Positions 12,161 through 21,942 of a DNA stretch of 64,000 nt are shown here, in pieces (position 1 is the first letter of the stretch; every line of letters starts with the position of its first letter). Made by a program: the position numbers and the translations under genes. The notes under the pieces are model-generated. The model searched no databases. It saw nothing but the letters and a program-made list of their open reading frames with translations, and had not been told where the DNA came from. Source of the DNA: Anthoceros angustus (Eukaryota > Streptophyta > Anthocerotopsida > Anthocerotales > Anthocerotaceae); assembly GCA_010909165.1 (NCBI GenBank), contig MU008168.1, forward strand, positions 1,426,001 through 1,490,000, given 5' to 3'.

Positions 12161-12439
12161 ATAGGTGTGCAGGAGCACATCAGAGAATCTGCTATTTGCA
12201 TCATCTTGTGCAAAAAGGCTGCCCCTCTTCCAGCCTCCCATCCTTCACCTCTTCTTAACATTCCGTTGCAGCGAACTGTCCGTTGGTCGGTCACCATTCT
12301 GGAGGCCCTGCCACACTACCAAAAAGTTAACATTCTGGAGGTCCTCATACAAAGTCTGAGCGGAGGCTTGCATTCAGCTGTTGAAGCATAGAGCAACATA
12401 CCCGAGTTCAGAAGCGGAGATACGTGGTGATGAACCCCA

Positions 12440-13160
12440 GGAGATGCCTAGATCAACGTTGATGCAGTGAGTTGCTGAAACCTGAAGGAGCCTTAGGGTT
12501 TCAGAGTGAGCATCAACAACAAGGCTGGTGGCTAGGTGGGATGAAGAAAGGTGGTCGCGCTGGCCGCCATCCAGTGGTTATGTTCAGGGGAAGCCCGCTT
12601 ACCTCGGTTCTCGGAAATGGTGCAGACGTCTATCATCGTTGCAGGAACACCCCTCTCGTGTACATGCCTAAAAGCCGGCCTCCTTTCCTTAAAGGACCAG
12701 CGATCTTCAGAAAGCAATCAGTGGGAGGAGCGCATGCGCCTGCAGACAGCCATCGGCAAATGCCACACGCAGAATCTTCCTCAGCGGGATCTTCCTCAGG
12801 AGGGTGCGGCATTTGTCTATGGCCGTCAGCAGCCGGATCGCAGACGGAAGAGAATGAGAACAGCTGGTGGTTTGAAGGAGAAGCAGTAGCGGCTACCGCG
12901 CCCGCGCAGCTGCTTGTCTTGCGAAACGAGAACTTCAGCAGCGGTATCAACAGCGGCAGCACCAGCCACAGTGGCAGCGCGCTCACATCGGCCCTCTCCT
13001 CCGCCGTGGCTAGCGGCCTCACCTCCCGAGTCCCGAGAGAGGGTTTCACGTTTGAGCTCAACACTGTCCTCGCTTCGGCTCTTTCTGCTCAAGGCTGCAG
13101 GTTGATTTTGCGTCGTAGTAACAGTGAAGGTTTTTGGAATGTTTTTGGAAGCTGGAAAAG
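12440..13160. other. Intergenic between caspase-like copies, with hairpin repeat
   Basis: A long open frame exists on the plus strand (12472-13257). Its translation matches no family I know and runs through a repeat shared with 18.4-18.6 kb. I treat it as non-coding. The recognisable content is the hairpin repeat at about 12738-12832. Confidence 0.45.
12660..12850. repeat. Hairpin-forming dispersed repeat, copy 1
   Basis: This segment is shared with 18448-18612, apart from a 15-bp insertion near 12720. Its core (about 12738-12832) is an inverted repeat whose arms contain CATCGGCAAATGCC and GGCATTTGTCTATGGCCG, with a loop rich in TCTTCCTCAG. A third, better paired copy lies at 21121-21213. 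Confidence 0.8.
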
Positions 13161-13770
13161 ATACCCTAACATTGGCTTAGAGGCATCACCGGTTGGTTAC
13201 GTACGATCGGCCATGGCCACATTAAGCTCACGTGGCCACGCAGACAGAGCACTGTAATGGTCAAGACCAATTCAGCTCTTCGGTGAGTGGGCTGTAAAAC
13301 AGTAAAACACGTGCACTGGAATTGTTTCTCAGATCCTTGCCAGACCTCCATCTCCGAGACCTCGCCTATCACGCTTGTGAAAATGCATAACACATTCAAT
13401 GGTGTGAGAGCCCTCAACGATGGCTCCCATCAAAGCTTTGATAAAGTTTGTGGCTTCCTCTTCATCCCTGAAAGATACTTCTCCATGACTGGTCGAGAAA
13501 GCAACGAGACAGTCGCTCACAGAATGCAGGGGTCGATTTTCTCCCGCTTTCTTGCTCCCCACTTGGCGCGCCCCTCAACGTCTGAGACCTCGGGCTTCTT
13601 GCCTGTGACAAGCCAGTGCCTCGACACGCACAGATCACAAACACCTTTCGCTTATTTGCATTCAGTGAAGGGCTTCAAAATATCACCTTTAACATACAAC
13701 TCCTCCTTGCCTTCCCACTTATCCAAAAGTAGTCCCTTACATCTTCTTCAACCCCCCGAAACTGGATTCC
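13160..13770 (-). pseudogene. Caspase-type (C14) protease remnant, copy 2
   Basis: On the minus strand, from 13760 downward: KEELYVKGDILKPFTEC, a frame change, then NKRKVFVICACRGTGLSQ. The latter matches the caspase active-site strand KPKxFxIQACRG with the nucleophile Cys kept. Next, at 13531-13380, comes SDCLVAFSTSHGEVSFRDEE and TNFIKALMGAIVEG, which matches the caspase p10 signature (LxAxSTxxGxxSxR...FIxxL). p20-C followed by p10 is the order in true caspases; metacaspases have DACHSG and lack this p10 motif. At least two frame changes are needed and the p20 N-terminal half is missing here. So it is a pseudogene, or a gene with unresolved introns. Confidence 0.62.
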
Positions 13771-13859
13771 AGTGAGGGACATCCTTTTCCAGCCTTGGCT
13801 GGTCGGGAAGATAAAACATACATCCGCATGCAACAGATCTATAACTCATTCAACCAGAG

Positions 13860-14360
13860 GACAGCAAATCTGCTGGATTTACTTCTTGAAACCAAAGCTA
13901 CAGCTGACAGGTACAGCTCTACAACTCGCTCCTCCTTTCCTCCCTACCCTCCATGAGCTATCATCTGTTCATCCACACAAAAGAGGCTGTGAGCAGTTTT
14001 CTCTGCCAATTGGATGCGAGGCTGAACTTCAGAAATGAGCAGAAAAAGGAGAAAGGAGAGGACCCTAGTAGAAGCAGGTTGCTGCACCAACAGTGTCTCG
14101 CTGGAAACGATACCTGACAGTTGATTGAAGGCACCACAGGTTGATTACTTACAATGGGCCATGGCCAGGTTGGTTACTCACGCTGGCCAGGAAAGTAATC
14201 AAGAGCAGGTAATCGTCAAGAACAGTACAGCTCTTTAGTGAGTGTGCTGGACACTGGAAAGCTTTGTCAGAACCTTGCCTGTCTTGCTCTGTCTACTGCT
14301 CCTCCGGGTCTGCCCTTTTCCATGCTCACGATCACTGCCAAACCCCTCCGTCCGCCTGCC
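13860..14360 (-). pseudogene. Caspase-type remnant, copy 3 (p20 N-part joined to 3' flank)
   Basis: At about 14350-14255 the minus strand reads GGRRGLAVIVSMEKGRPGGAVDRARQ, closely matching the p20 start of copy 1. It then runs straight into the 3'-flank sequence that follows the p10 part in the other copies: TTACTCACGCTGGCCAGG near 14180 and CAACAGTGTCTCGCTGGAAA near 14090. This looks like an internal deletion derivative. Confidence 0.55.
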
Positions 14361-16440
14361 TCAACGCTCTTGTTAGAATAACTCCTAGCGAGATGTACAT
14401 TCGACTGGTCTGGCTTTACTTGCAGGGTAGATCTGTAGAAGATTGACCGGAGAAGCTGTTATTTGATTTCAATTCTGCAACAGGTGCAACCAGAGTTTCC
14501 AAGCAACATGTGCATTATTTGTGATCATCCAGCTCTTGAGAAACCAAATCAATGTATATCCCCATCTTTAATAGATCTTCTTTTTGTTGCAAAATGATAT
14601 TATGGTCCATCTACTATGGTTGCATATTCTTTATTGGCCAATAAAATAGATGACTGATGTTTCGTGCCGCGAGAGATGCTTTTCTAAGACAGTGTGTAGT
14701 GTGCATAATTCGCAGCAATCACCTCTTATTTGTAAGAACACATTGGTGTTTTCTATATCTACATAACGTGAGAGACACCACACATTCACGTCTAAGGATA
14801 CGTTCAACTAGTGTAAGTCCCACACACCCTTCATTCGAAGCACTAGTGTAAGTCCCACACACCCTTCATTCGAAGCACTAGTGTAAGTCCCACACACCCT
14901 TCATTCGAAGCACAAAATGAACGAAAATGAGATACAATATGTTCACGCAGGAGTGATACTGACCTTAAATGACCTTCGGTTGAACGAGCTAGTATATCTA
15001 TAGAACAACCTACTTTAGCATTCAATTCAATAAAGATGTCAAGAAATTCTGCAGATAATAGAAGTCCATTGGGCAACAAGATTATCCTAGAATCAATCGA
15101 TTTAACCTTATCATCCACCCATTCTTCCTCCAAATAATAATAGTACATGAATACTCATCATATATATCAACAAAAAATTATATAAGTAGCAAATAACGCA
15201 TCAATTTATCAAAGATGACAAGAAACCTAGCTATGACTTGGGATTGGTTACAATCTTGTAAACAAAGAAAAAATACTGGTGTAAGAAATGTCCAATCTTG
15301 GTCACCACATTGTAAATGCAAGCCTAAGGAGATACAATAATAAGGGTTACCACCATATGCAGGCCATAATAGTTGTCAATCAACTCCTGGTATATTACCT
15401 TCTCCATATGCACATGTGGGTACAAAATAACATTGTTGACCTTCTTCATCATGACTCTCCCAACAAAGATGCAACTCAAGCATCAGTTTGATGAATTGTT
15501 CCTCACTAACCACGGTTTCGACAAGCCCACCTTGTTCATAGACATTTTTAAAAGCTTGCTCCGCCCATTTTTGCTTATAAATCCATGGCCATATTGAAGT
15601 TGAAGCCTATCTTGTCCATAGTATGGTTTACCTAATATATGTACTAATAAGTTGACCAAACCCATTCCTAACTACTGAAGGTTTACCATCACAAGATTCG
15701 ACTTTTGAAAATACATTATCTCCCCCGAATCCTTGAGGTACGGAGCTACTACTCCCCAACTATCATATTTTACTATGAAATCTGTAAGAAATATTTTATA
15801 ATCTTCTGATAGAGGATGCTCTAATGCGCACCTGCATGTGTCATGGAACAACTCCTTAAAATTATGAATAGAAATGATGGGCATATTGTGTTGCCCCTCA
15901 GCCCACCTTTGAATATGTACTCTCATTTGCTCACATATATATCAGGATCTAGAGGTAACTTTTGAACAAGATACTCCAACTTCTTCTCTATATTTCTACG
16001 CAGTGCATTTTCATGTTCGCAACTTTGTCCATTAGTGAAAATCGACTCATATGATATCTCCACCAAATTCATAGTTTTTGTTTAACCTTTGCAATTTCCT
16101 CACATATAGTAATAGAATGCCAATCTCCATCTTAAAACTTCTATACAAATATTATAATTACATATGTATAAGATTTAACCTGATAAACTAACTTCGAATT
16201 GGAAGAAATGAACTTGAACCAAAAAATAAATTCTTCGTTGAAATCTTTTCTATCTTTATTTTGTCATAATCACTCAACTTGAATGGATTATAAACAAACA
16301 AAAAGAGTGAATAGTTATTAACAATAGAAAATATAAAATCATGAAGAGAATGATATTCTTGTGCATTGCTAGATCCCAATCCATAATCCTCAATGTTACG
16401 ACGTCACGTACACAGACAGCCAATCAGTCGAATGCTCAGA
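14361..16440. other. AT-rich intergenic DNA with gene-like scraps
   Basis: AT content rises sharply against the flanks. Short minus-strand frames at 15672-15926 (ALEHPLSEDYKIFLTDFIVK), 15483-15665 and 14920-15148 have protein-like composition and could be exons or remnants of one gene. I cannot name a family or build a joined model. One possibility is a large plant protein such as the NO VEIN type, from vague resemblance only. A 35-bp tandem repeat sits at 14807-14911. Confidence 0.35.
14807..14911 (+). repeat. 35-bp tandem repeat, three copies
   Basis: Three identical or nearly identical copies start with ACTAGTGTAAGTCCCACACA at 14807, 14842 and 14877, an exact 35-bp period. Confidence 0.95.
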
Positions 16441-16772
16441 CTGCCAACAGCACCATCGAGTGCTGCGTTTCGGTATGTGCATTCGACAAACTGATTGCAT
16501 TAACAACAGCTGGGAAGTTGGGACCAATGCATAGAGGTAGTTGAATTCATACCTGCGGCGCCATGGCCAGCAGCGGTTGGCCCTTGTGAGGAACCTGGAC
16601 AAAAGTGAGAAAACACAGTATGTAGGAGTTTGTGGCTGGTTTGTGAGTGTCGAGATCAAGACAACCCAGCTAGCTTGGTACACCTACCCTGTCGTCCTGC
16701 GCTTCTTCTGCGTACGTTTCTTGTGAGAGCATCCTGGATACGTTTCCCTTTGCCTTCCCTTTCCCAGAATGT

Positions 16773-18450
16773 TTAGATGCTCTCTAGAACGTTGTTGATT
16801 TGAGGTCCCAGAGACCCCATCAAGTCGTGGAACATGTCCTCATCCAACCCTTGCCAACCATCCAGCACCAGCTTCTTGATGCTGCGGTTGCTGTGCTGGA
16901 AAAACGCCTTTGTGAACCTGCATAGACCAAGGGGCTTCCGAAAGTGAAGCCACAGCTCCTGAACGGTCTTGCACTCCTCGGGGATGATGATGAGCGTAGG
17001 ATCCATATGTCCTCATCGTCCGAATAGTGCATGTGAGATACTTGGCGTCCGGTGATACTGCTGTTTCCACGGAGCGCTACCAATCCGCGTTACGAAGAAG
17101 CTGTCAAGTGAGAGCTGATCCAAAGCACGCGAGCCAGCGCTTCTCCCAACCCCGGCTCCTCGGCCTGCTGGCCTCCCGGACACTCAAGAAAAAGCTGTGT
17201 GATTGAGCGATTGCAAGCAGGATCCGGAGGAGGATTGTGATCCGGCGTGATCGTTCCCACTTAGATCTAAACCATTGCGTCCAAGGGCTGCAACGATGTC
17301 ACCCAGCCCTTGTGCACTCAATCCCACTTCCTGAAATTGCCGGTACACCAATGAGAGAGAAGATCTGTGGATGACGGCCGACAGTGCCTGCACACAAGCT
17401 GGTGTCGTCGCAAAGCCCATGTAGCCACTCCAACCCAGCTGCTGCAGCACAGGGTTGTGTTGCAAGCCCGATAAGAGTGCCAACGCCGGAGAGGTGGTGG
17501 GAAGAGATCTAACCAGGCCCTCGAACGTGTGGTCGTCCAGGCCATCCCAACCATCCAACGCCAGCACCTCGATGCTAGGGTTGTTGTGTTTGAACAGCTC
17601 CTTGATGGACTTGCTCCCGTAGGGTTTCATGAACTGGAGTCCCAGCATTTCCAGCTTCCCGCACCTGTGCAGGATTTGCAGCAGCACAGGATCCAGCTCC
17701 TCCCCATCCAGGAAATGGTGGTGGTACAATTGAAGTGCCAACGATGCTGCTGTCGTGATGCAGTACGGACAAGCCGCGTGTCACAGAAAAGCTGGATACG
17801 TATGTTCAGGACCTTCAAAGTGGAGTTGGAGCGAAGCATTACAGCCATGGCTTCCGCGAGCTATCCTTGCCTGCTCCCGGCAGCCCGGTTACCCCGAGCC
17901 AGAGATTGGTGATGGATTGGTTGTACCTTCTGGGCTCCGCGTCCGAGCTGGAGGAGGACACGCCATCAATCAAGGCTGTCAAGAGAGGAATCAACATGGC
18001 TGCCTGCTCAGGGTTCTCCTGCGCATGCCGGTCATACCCGATGTCGAGCCTTGTCAGTGTGGTGCTGCGGGTCACAGCGTCGGCAATCGCCGCGGCGCCG
18101 GCATCATCCATCCCGGACAACCCCAAGGTTCGCAGCACAGGCGAGTGGGTGAGGATGCCAGCTACATGCCCCGCCCCTGCAGCATTCCCTATGTAGATGC
18201 GATCGCGGCACAACTTGCGGAGAAATGAGCCGCTGCTGTTGTCTCGCAATGCTGCGGACATATGATGGCTCGCCAGGCCTTCCACGCTCACCTCAACTCC
18301 CTGCACATCTAGCTTATCCAAGCTGGGGACTTCGGAGGAGGGCTCCCCGGCCTACAATGTCACTTGTGGACGGCGGGGCCTTCCAGGGAAAAACGAATCC
18401 CTGCGAGGTGTTTTCTGATGTCGATATTGTCCACCCTATCCATCCGTCCC
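16773..18450 (-). pseudogene. Leucine-rich repeat (RNase-inhibitor-like) gene, broken
   Basis: Minus-strand segments in different frames together encode a protein with RNase-inhibitor-type leucine-rich repeats. Examples are SPVLRTLGLSGMDDAGAAAI (about 18150), TTLTRLDIGYDRH, NSTLKVLNIRIQLF (17820), PSIEVLALDGWDGLDD (17570) and SIKKLVLDGWQGLDED (16870). Such repeats are protein-binding surfaces, for example in NLRC-type receptors. A 5' piece reads DRVDNIDIRKHLAGIRFSLEG (18450-18370). Frame changes near 18360, 17850, 17770 and 17190 are not explained by clear GT-AG introns, so I call it a pseudogene, though an intron-containing gene is not excluded. No kinase, NACHT or NB-ARC domain was seen upstream. 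Confidence 0.6.
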
Positions 18451-18612
18451 AAAAGCCGGCTTCCATTCCTTACAGGGCCTGCGATCTTCAGAAAGCAATC
18501 AGCGCCTGCAGACAGCCATCGGCAAATGCCACACGCTGAATCTTCCTCAGCGGGATCTTCCTCAGGAGTGTGCGGCATTTGCCTGTGGCCGTCAGCAGCC
18601 GGATCGCAGACG
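18448..18612. repeat. Hairpin-forming dispersed repeat, copy 2
   Basis: The left arm is 18504-18534 (from GCCTGCAGACAGCC to GCCACAC) and the right arm is 18568-18599 (from GTGTGCGGCATTTGCC to GTCAGCAGC), with a 33-bp loop. The arms are imperfectly complementary over about 30 bp. It lies just upstream of the 5' part of the broken leucine-rich repeat gene. Confidence 0.8.
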
Positions 18613-19650
18613 GCCTTCAAATGTCCCAATCTCTTCATCTATTTCCGCTGCAGCTAGGCTTCCACACTGTGCAGATGCGACATCGCCAGACCACACCACG
18701 ACGGAGCTGGCAGCTATGTGCGGCCCTGCAAGTATTCCAAGGGTTTGGAGGTGGCTTCCATCCTGGCCCTACAAGTATTTCAAGGGTAAAAGCCTTTTCT
18801 GATTGGATCCTTTGGCTGGTAGTCGGCAGTAGAGCAGCAAGTAGTTTAGAAACAAGCAAGAAGTTTCGGAATAATATACGCTGAACTGTCGGCAGCAATC
18901 ACTTATCACTTTGAAGTAGACTAGGTGTACATACGTGTATAGCGAGCCTTAGGTACGCCGGTTACATTTCAATGAAGAGCAAAGGCATCGAACATCATTT
19001 GTTTCCTTTGCGCATTTCCACAGCAGCACAACAATGGTGAGCTGATTGTCGCAGTATGTGGTGGCGCTGATCAAGGAAATGAGGATGGGGCTATGGTCCA
19101 ACCAGACTTGGATGCGCTTCAACCAGCCTACCAGCCCTGGAGATGCTTCGCAAATAAATCCTGCGGCCCTGCGCACACCCGGATGAAGGATGAAGCAATA
19201 GATGTTTATCGGCCCCGCCGATTTGTTCGGGTAGGTGTATGTAATGGTCATTTGCATTTCGTGTTGGACGTCTGGTTGGCAGAGTTTCAAGCCAGCTGGC
19301 ACTTGGTTTGCTCTGAAAGCCTGATATGCTTAGTGCAGGGCTATGAGAAGAGACGCTTCCACATTTGAACTGTTCAACGACAAATTTGCTATGAGAATTA
19401 TGGCTGGAACAGCAGCAAATATGGACATTGATGGAGTGCCTCCTCCACTGGAAAAGAAGCAGAGAGTCGTTCTGTAGGCTTTGACTCAGGCTGACGATTC
19501 AAATTTCCCTCCCATGTACCTCCCTGCCTAAGCACCTCAAATCTGCAGCCAAAAGGTTCAAAAATTCACTTTCATAACCAGCCCTCGTAATTCGTTCAAG
19601 TAAACATCTCACTACGTGTGTAGGTTACATACATACAGTACGAGGCCTGC
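18613..19650. other. Intergenic, one unidentified minus-strand frame
   Basis: A minus-strand frame at 19302-18949 has a protein-like composition (for example ILHPGVRRAAGFICEASPG and RIQVWLDHSPILISLIS) but matches no family I know. Sequence at 19369-19470 resembles the 3' flank of the caspase-like copies (GAACTGTTCAACGA...GCTGGAACAGCAGC, compare 11057). Thus caspase-cluster debris reaches at least to here. Confidence 0.35.
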
Positions 19651-19659
19651 AGAATCTCG

Positions 19660-20060
19660 TGAGTGGGGCAAGGGGTTCAACTTCGGAGGAGGGCTCCACT
19701 ACGATGTCTCTGGTGGCTACCGGTCTTCCATGAAGGGATGAATCGCTGCCAGGTGTTGCCCGAATTCCATATTGTTCACCCAATCCGTACGGTACACTCT
19801 GAACCGGGATCAGAACTTGACAGAGGTCACCACCAAGCCCGCAGTATAGTCAAGAAGATTCCTGTCAACATACTGTACAACCGGAGGCCTGCAGCAGGTT
19901 GTGAGTGGAGCCAGGGGTTCTGACTTGGGAGGACAGCTCCACTACCAACTATGTCTCGAGGGTGACTGACTGGGCCTTCCAGGAAAGGATACATTCTTGC
20001 AAGGAGTTGTCAGGTCATGAATTCTTGTTATCCATCCTATCCGAACAAAACACTGCACAC
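19660..20060 (-). pseudogene. Two decayed copies of the LRR gene 5' region
   Basis: Segments at about 19668-19800 and 19910-20060 each repeat the order found at 18340-18450: GGAGGGCTCC-like, ATGTCTC, GGGCCTTCCAGG-like, and TATTGTTCACCC or its decayed form. On the minus strand they give DWVNNMEFGQHLAAIHPF and ARMYPFLEGPVSHPRD, matching the 5' piece of the broken LRR gene. Both have stops. They show that this gene was tandemly amplified before decay. Confidence 0.6.
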
Positions 20061-20089
20061 TGGATTCAGAAACTTGACGCATCTTCCGC

Positions 20090-20400
20090 TCTTTCATCTC
20101 ACATCGGAGTCAAGCATCTGCTTTGTAGAGCATCCGCGCTTTCATCCGAGTCCAGCTTCATAAATTTGTGAATGAAGCTGGCGCCTCTGGTGTAGGGCTC
20201 TACGCGTTTAGGAGGCACACAAACATGACATGGCTGACCATGCAGACGGATTCCCTCCTCTTGCATACTAGCATGAAGGGTAAGGGTTTCTTGCCCACGG
20301 CCGCCCTGAGCGTTACTCTGCAAGTAGCGTACTCCATGTGGCCACATTTCTTGAATCCAGCTTGTGAAAGCCTGTGCGAGCATCAACCAACCTCCCGCAT
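20090..20400 (-). pseudogene. PPR fragment
   Basis: Minus-strand frames read SRNVATWSTLLAE and, shifted, GRGQETLTLHASMQEEGIRL then GASFIHKFMKLDSDESADAL. This is the usual order of a PPR-P/L motif pair followed by the start of the next. It is broken by frameshifts, with no flanking PPR sequence. Confidence 0.6.
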
Positions 20401-21120
20401 TTCGCCTACATTTCGACCAGGCAGCTGCCAGCAGATAACGTCAGGCGCAAGCCCACTATTTTTATCTTTCGGAATGGACCGTCTGCGCTGGCTCAAGCCC
20501 TATGTGCTGCTACAGACAGATGGTTGTGTGCAACACAGTGGATGACTGTCGCATCCTGAAATAGATCTCAATTGCCTGCCAGTGCCTGTGCCTAGCCTGT
20601 CCATTGTCACCATGTACTTCGATAATAGAGGACCACAAATAAAGCATTGGGACCAGCCACTCCATCCAATGCATCCTCAACCTCCCTGGGCAGGGCAGCA
20701 CACATGCTGATGACGTGATGACGCAACGAATCTGCTATAGCACCAACTGCCCAGGGCAGTTCGGTGCTAAATCAGGCCTCCTGGAAGACCTTGCAACCCG
20801 GATGGCTTGTTCACTGTGATCTGGAAAACATCAACACCATATTGGGACATGTAAAGCCTCCAGAGCATCAACCCCAACTCAGCATCCTTACTCACCAGCT
20901 GCAGCTCCTCGAAAAGAACAGGTAGCTCACAGGGAGCAGGGCCCTCACCCCAGGGAAGCTTCTGGTATACAATTTTAGAACCGAAACTGAAGAAAGGACC
21001 AGCTTGGTCAGGCACTGTAAAGAGCTGGGGTTACAGACAACAACTGAACGGTGGAGGACAATGGATACCACATCTGAGCTTCGCTTCCGGGGTCGTGGTC
21101 ACCTGCCCTTTCACCTTGGG
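20401..21120. other. Intergenic with unassigned minus-strand frames
   Basis: Minus-strand frames at 21015-20767 (CELPVLFEELQLVSKDAELG) and around 20700-20620 (SMCAALPREVEDALDGVAGP) look protein-like but are short, broken and unrecognised. They may be further debris of the LRR or caspase-like cluster. Confidence 0.3.
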
Positions 21121-21213
21121 CGCCTGCGCCTGCTGACAGCCATCGGCAAATGTCACACGCTGGATCTTCCTCAGCGTGCGGCAGTTGCCGACGGCCGCCA
21201 GCAGACGCAGGCG
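21121..21213. repeat. Hairpin repeat copy 3: 40-bp arms, 13-bp loop
   Basis: The left arm is 21121-21160 (CGCCTGCGCCTGCTGACAGC...) and the right arm 21174-21213 (...GCCAGCAGACGCAGGCG). They pair at 33 of 40 positions plus one G-T pair, around the loop TGGATCTTCCTCA. It is related to the cores at 12738-12832 and 18504-18599. The shape is that of a foldback element or a small-RNA precursor; nothing in the sequence decides between them. Confidence 0.85.
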
Positions 21214-21549
21214 CTTCTTCCAGCGCTGTGACTCGCACTCCGGCTTTGCGGGCAAAGCACTCCACGTAGTATATATAGAACACTCCTGCCAGACTCCCCC
21301 TTTCCCTTACTCCTCAGGTCCTCAAAAGTGCCGTTCACGGAAGTCTGCGTGAATTCCAGCCACAGCTTTTGCGAGAGCCACTTAGTCTCGAGACTTGAAG
21401 ATTCGCGATGACGAACGCAAGGACCCGTCTATCAAATAGTGCCGCACGCCTTGGATTTGAAAGTTGGCGGAAAAAAATCTTCTGCATTGTATCTGGGATG
21501 AATTGTTTGTGGTTGGTTAGCACTTGGAGCTCGGAGCTTTTGATTCGGA

Positions 21550-21690
21550 AGGAGCATGATAGCAGTGTTTCTAGACCACCGCTTGATGCAGACACAGCCC
21601 ACGTAAGCGGATGCCACAATCCCTGTACCGCATTCAGATGCAAACTTGGGATTTTCCGAGGCAATCTTGTCATGGTTAGGGTTGAAGCTG
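21550..21690 (+). pseudogene. Duplicated fragment of the PSS1 gene (exon 3 plus intron)
   Basis: ATGATAGCAGTGTTTCT..., GATGCCACAATCCCTGTACC and the following ...TTGTCATGGTTAGG match 25105-25230, the third exon and following intron of the phosphatidylserine synthase gene, in the same orientation. Substitutions destroy the reading frame. It lies inside the 3' flank of ARGC, about 3.5 kb from its source. Confidence 0.85.
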
Positions 21691-21787
21691 AACGGGAAGG
21701 GAGGACAAAGGCCAGAGGAACAGCTTGCCTGCACGGACGAGAATGAACGGGAAGGGAGGGCGAAGGCCGGAGGAACAGCTTGCCTGC
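21689..21787 (+). repeat. 55-bp tandem repeat, two copies
   Basis: TGAACGGGAAGGGAGG and the following GAGGAACAGCTTGCCTGC recur with a 55-bp period (starts at 21689 and 21744). It lies directly downstream of the PSS1 fragment. Confidence 0.85.
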
Positions 21788-21942
21788 TACAGCTCGTTCG
21801 TGCCTTTTTGTCACGACAGATGGGAAAGCTATGTTTCTACAGTTCTGCATATCCCGGACGTGTTCAGACCTATATGAAGTAACTCTGTACCTCACACAGA
21901 CTGATGACTTCACAAAATTTCAAGGCCAGCACCTGAATCTGT

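Noticed and set aside
12472-13257. Open plus-strand frame of 261 codons
   Set aside because: It crosses the hairpin repeat shared with 18.4 kb, has Ser/Gly-rich low-complexity composition and no family match, and lies between caspase-like remnants read on the other strand.
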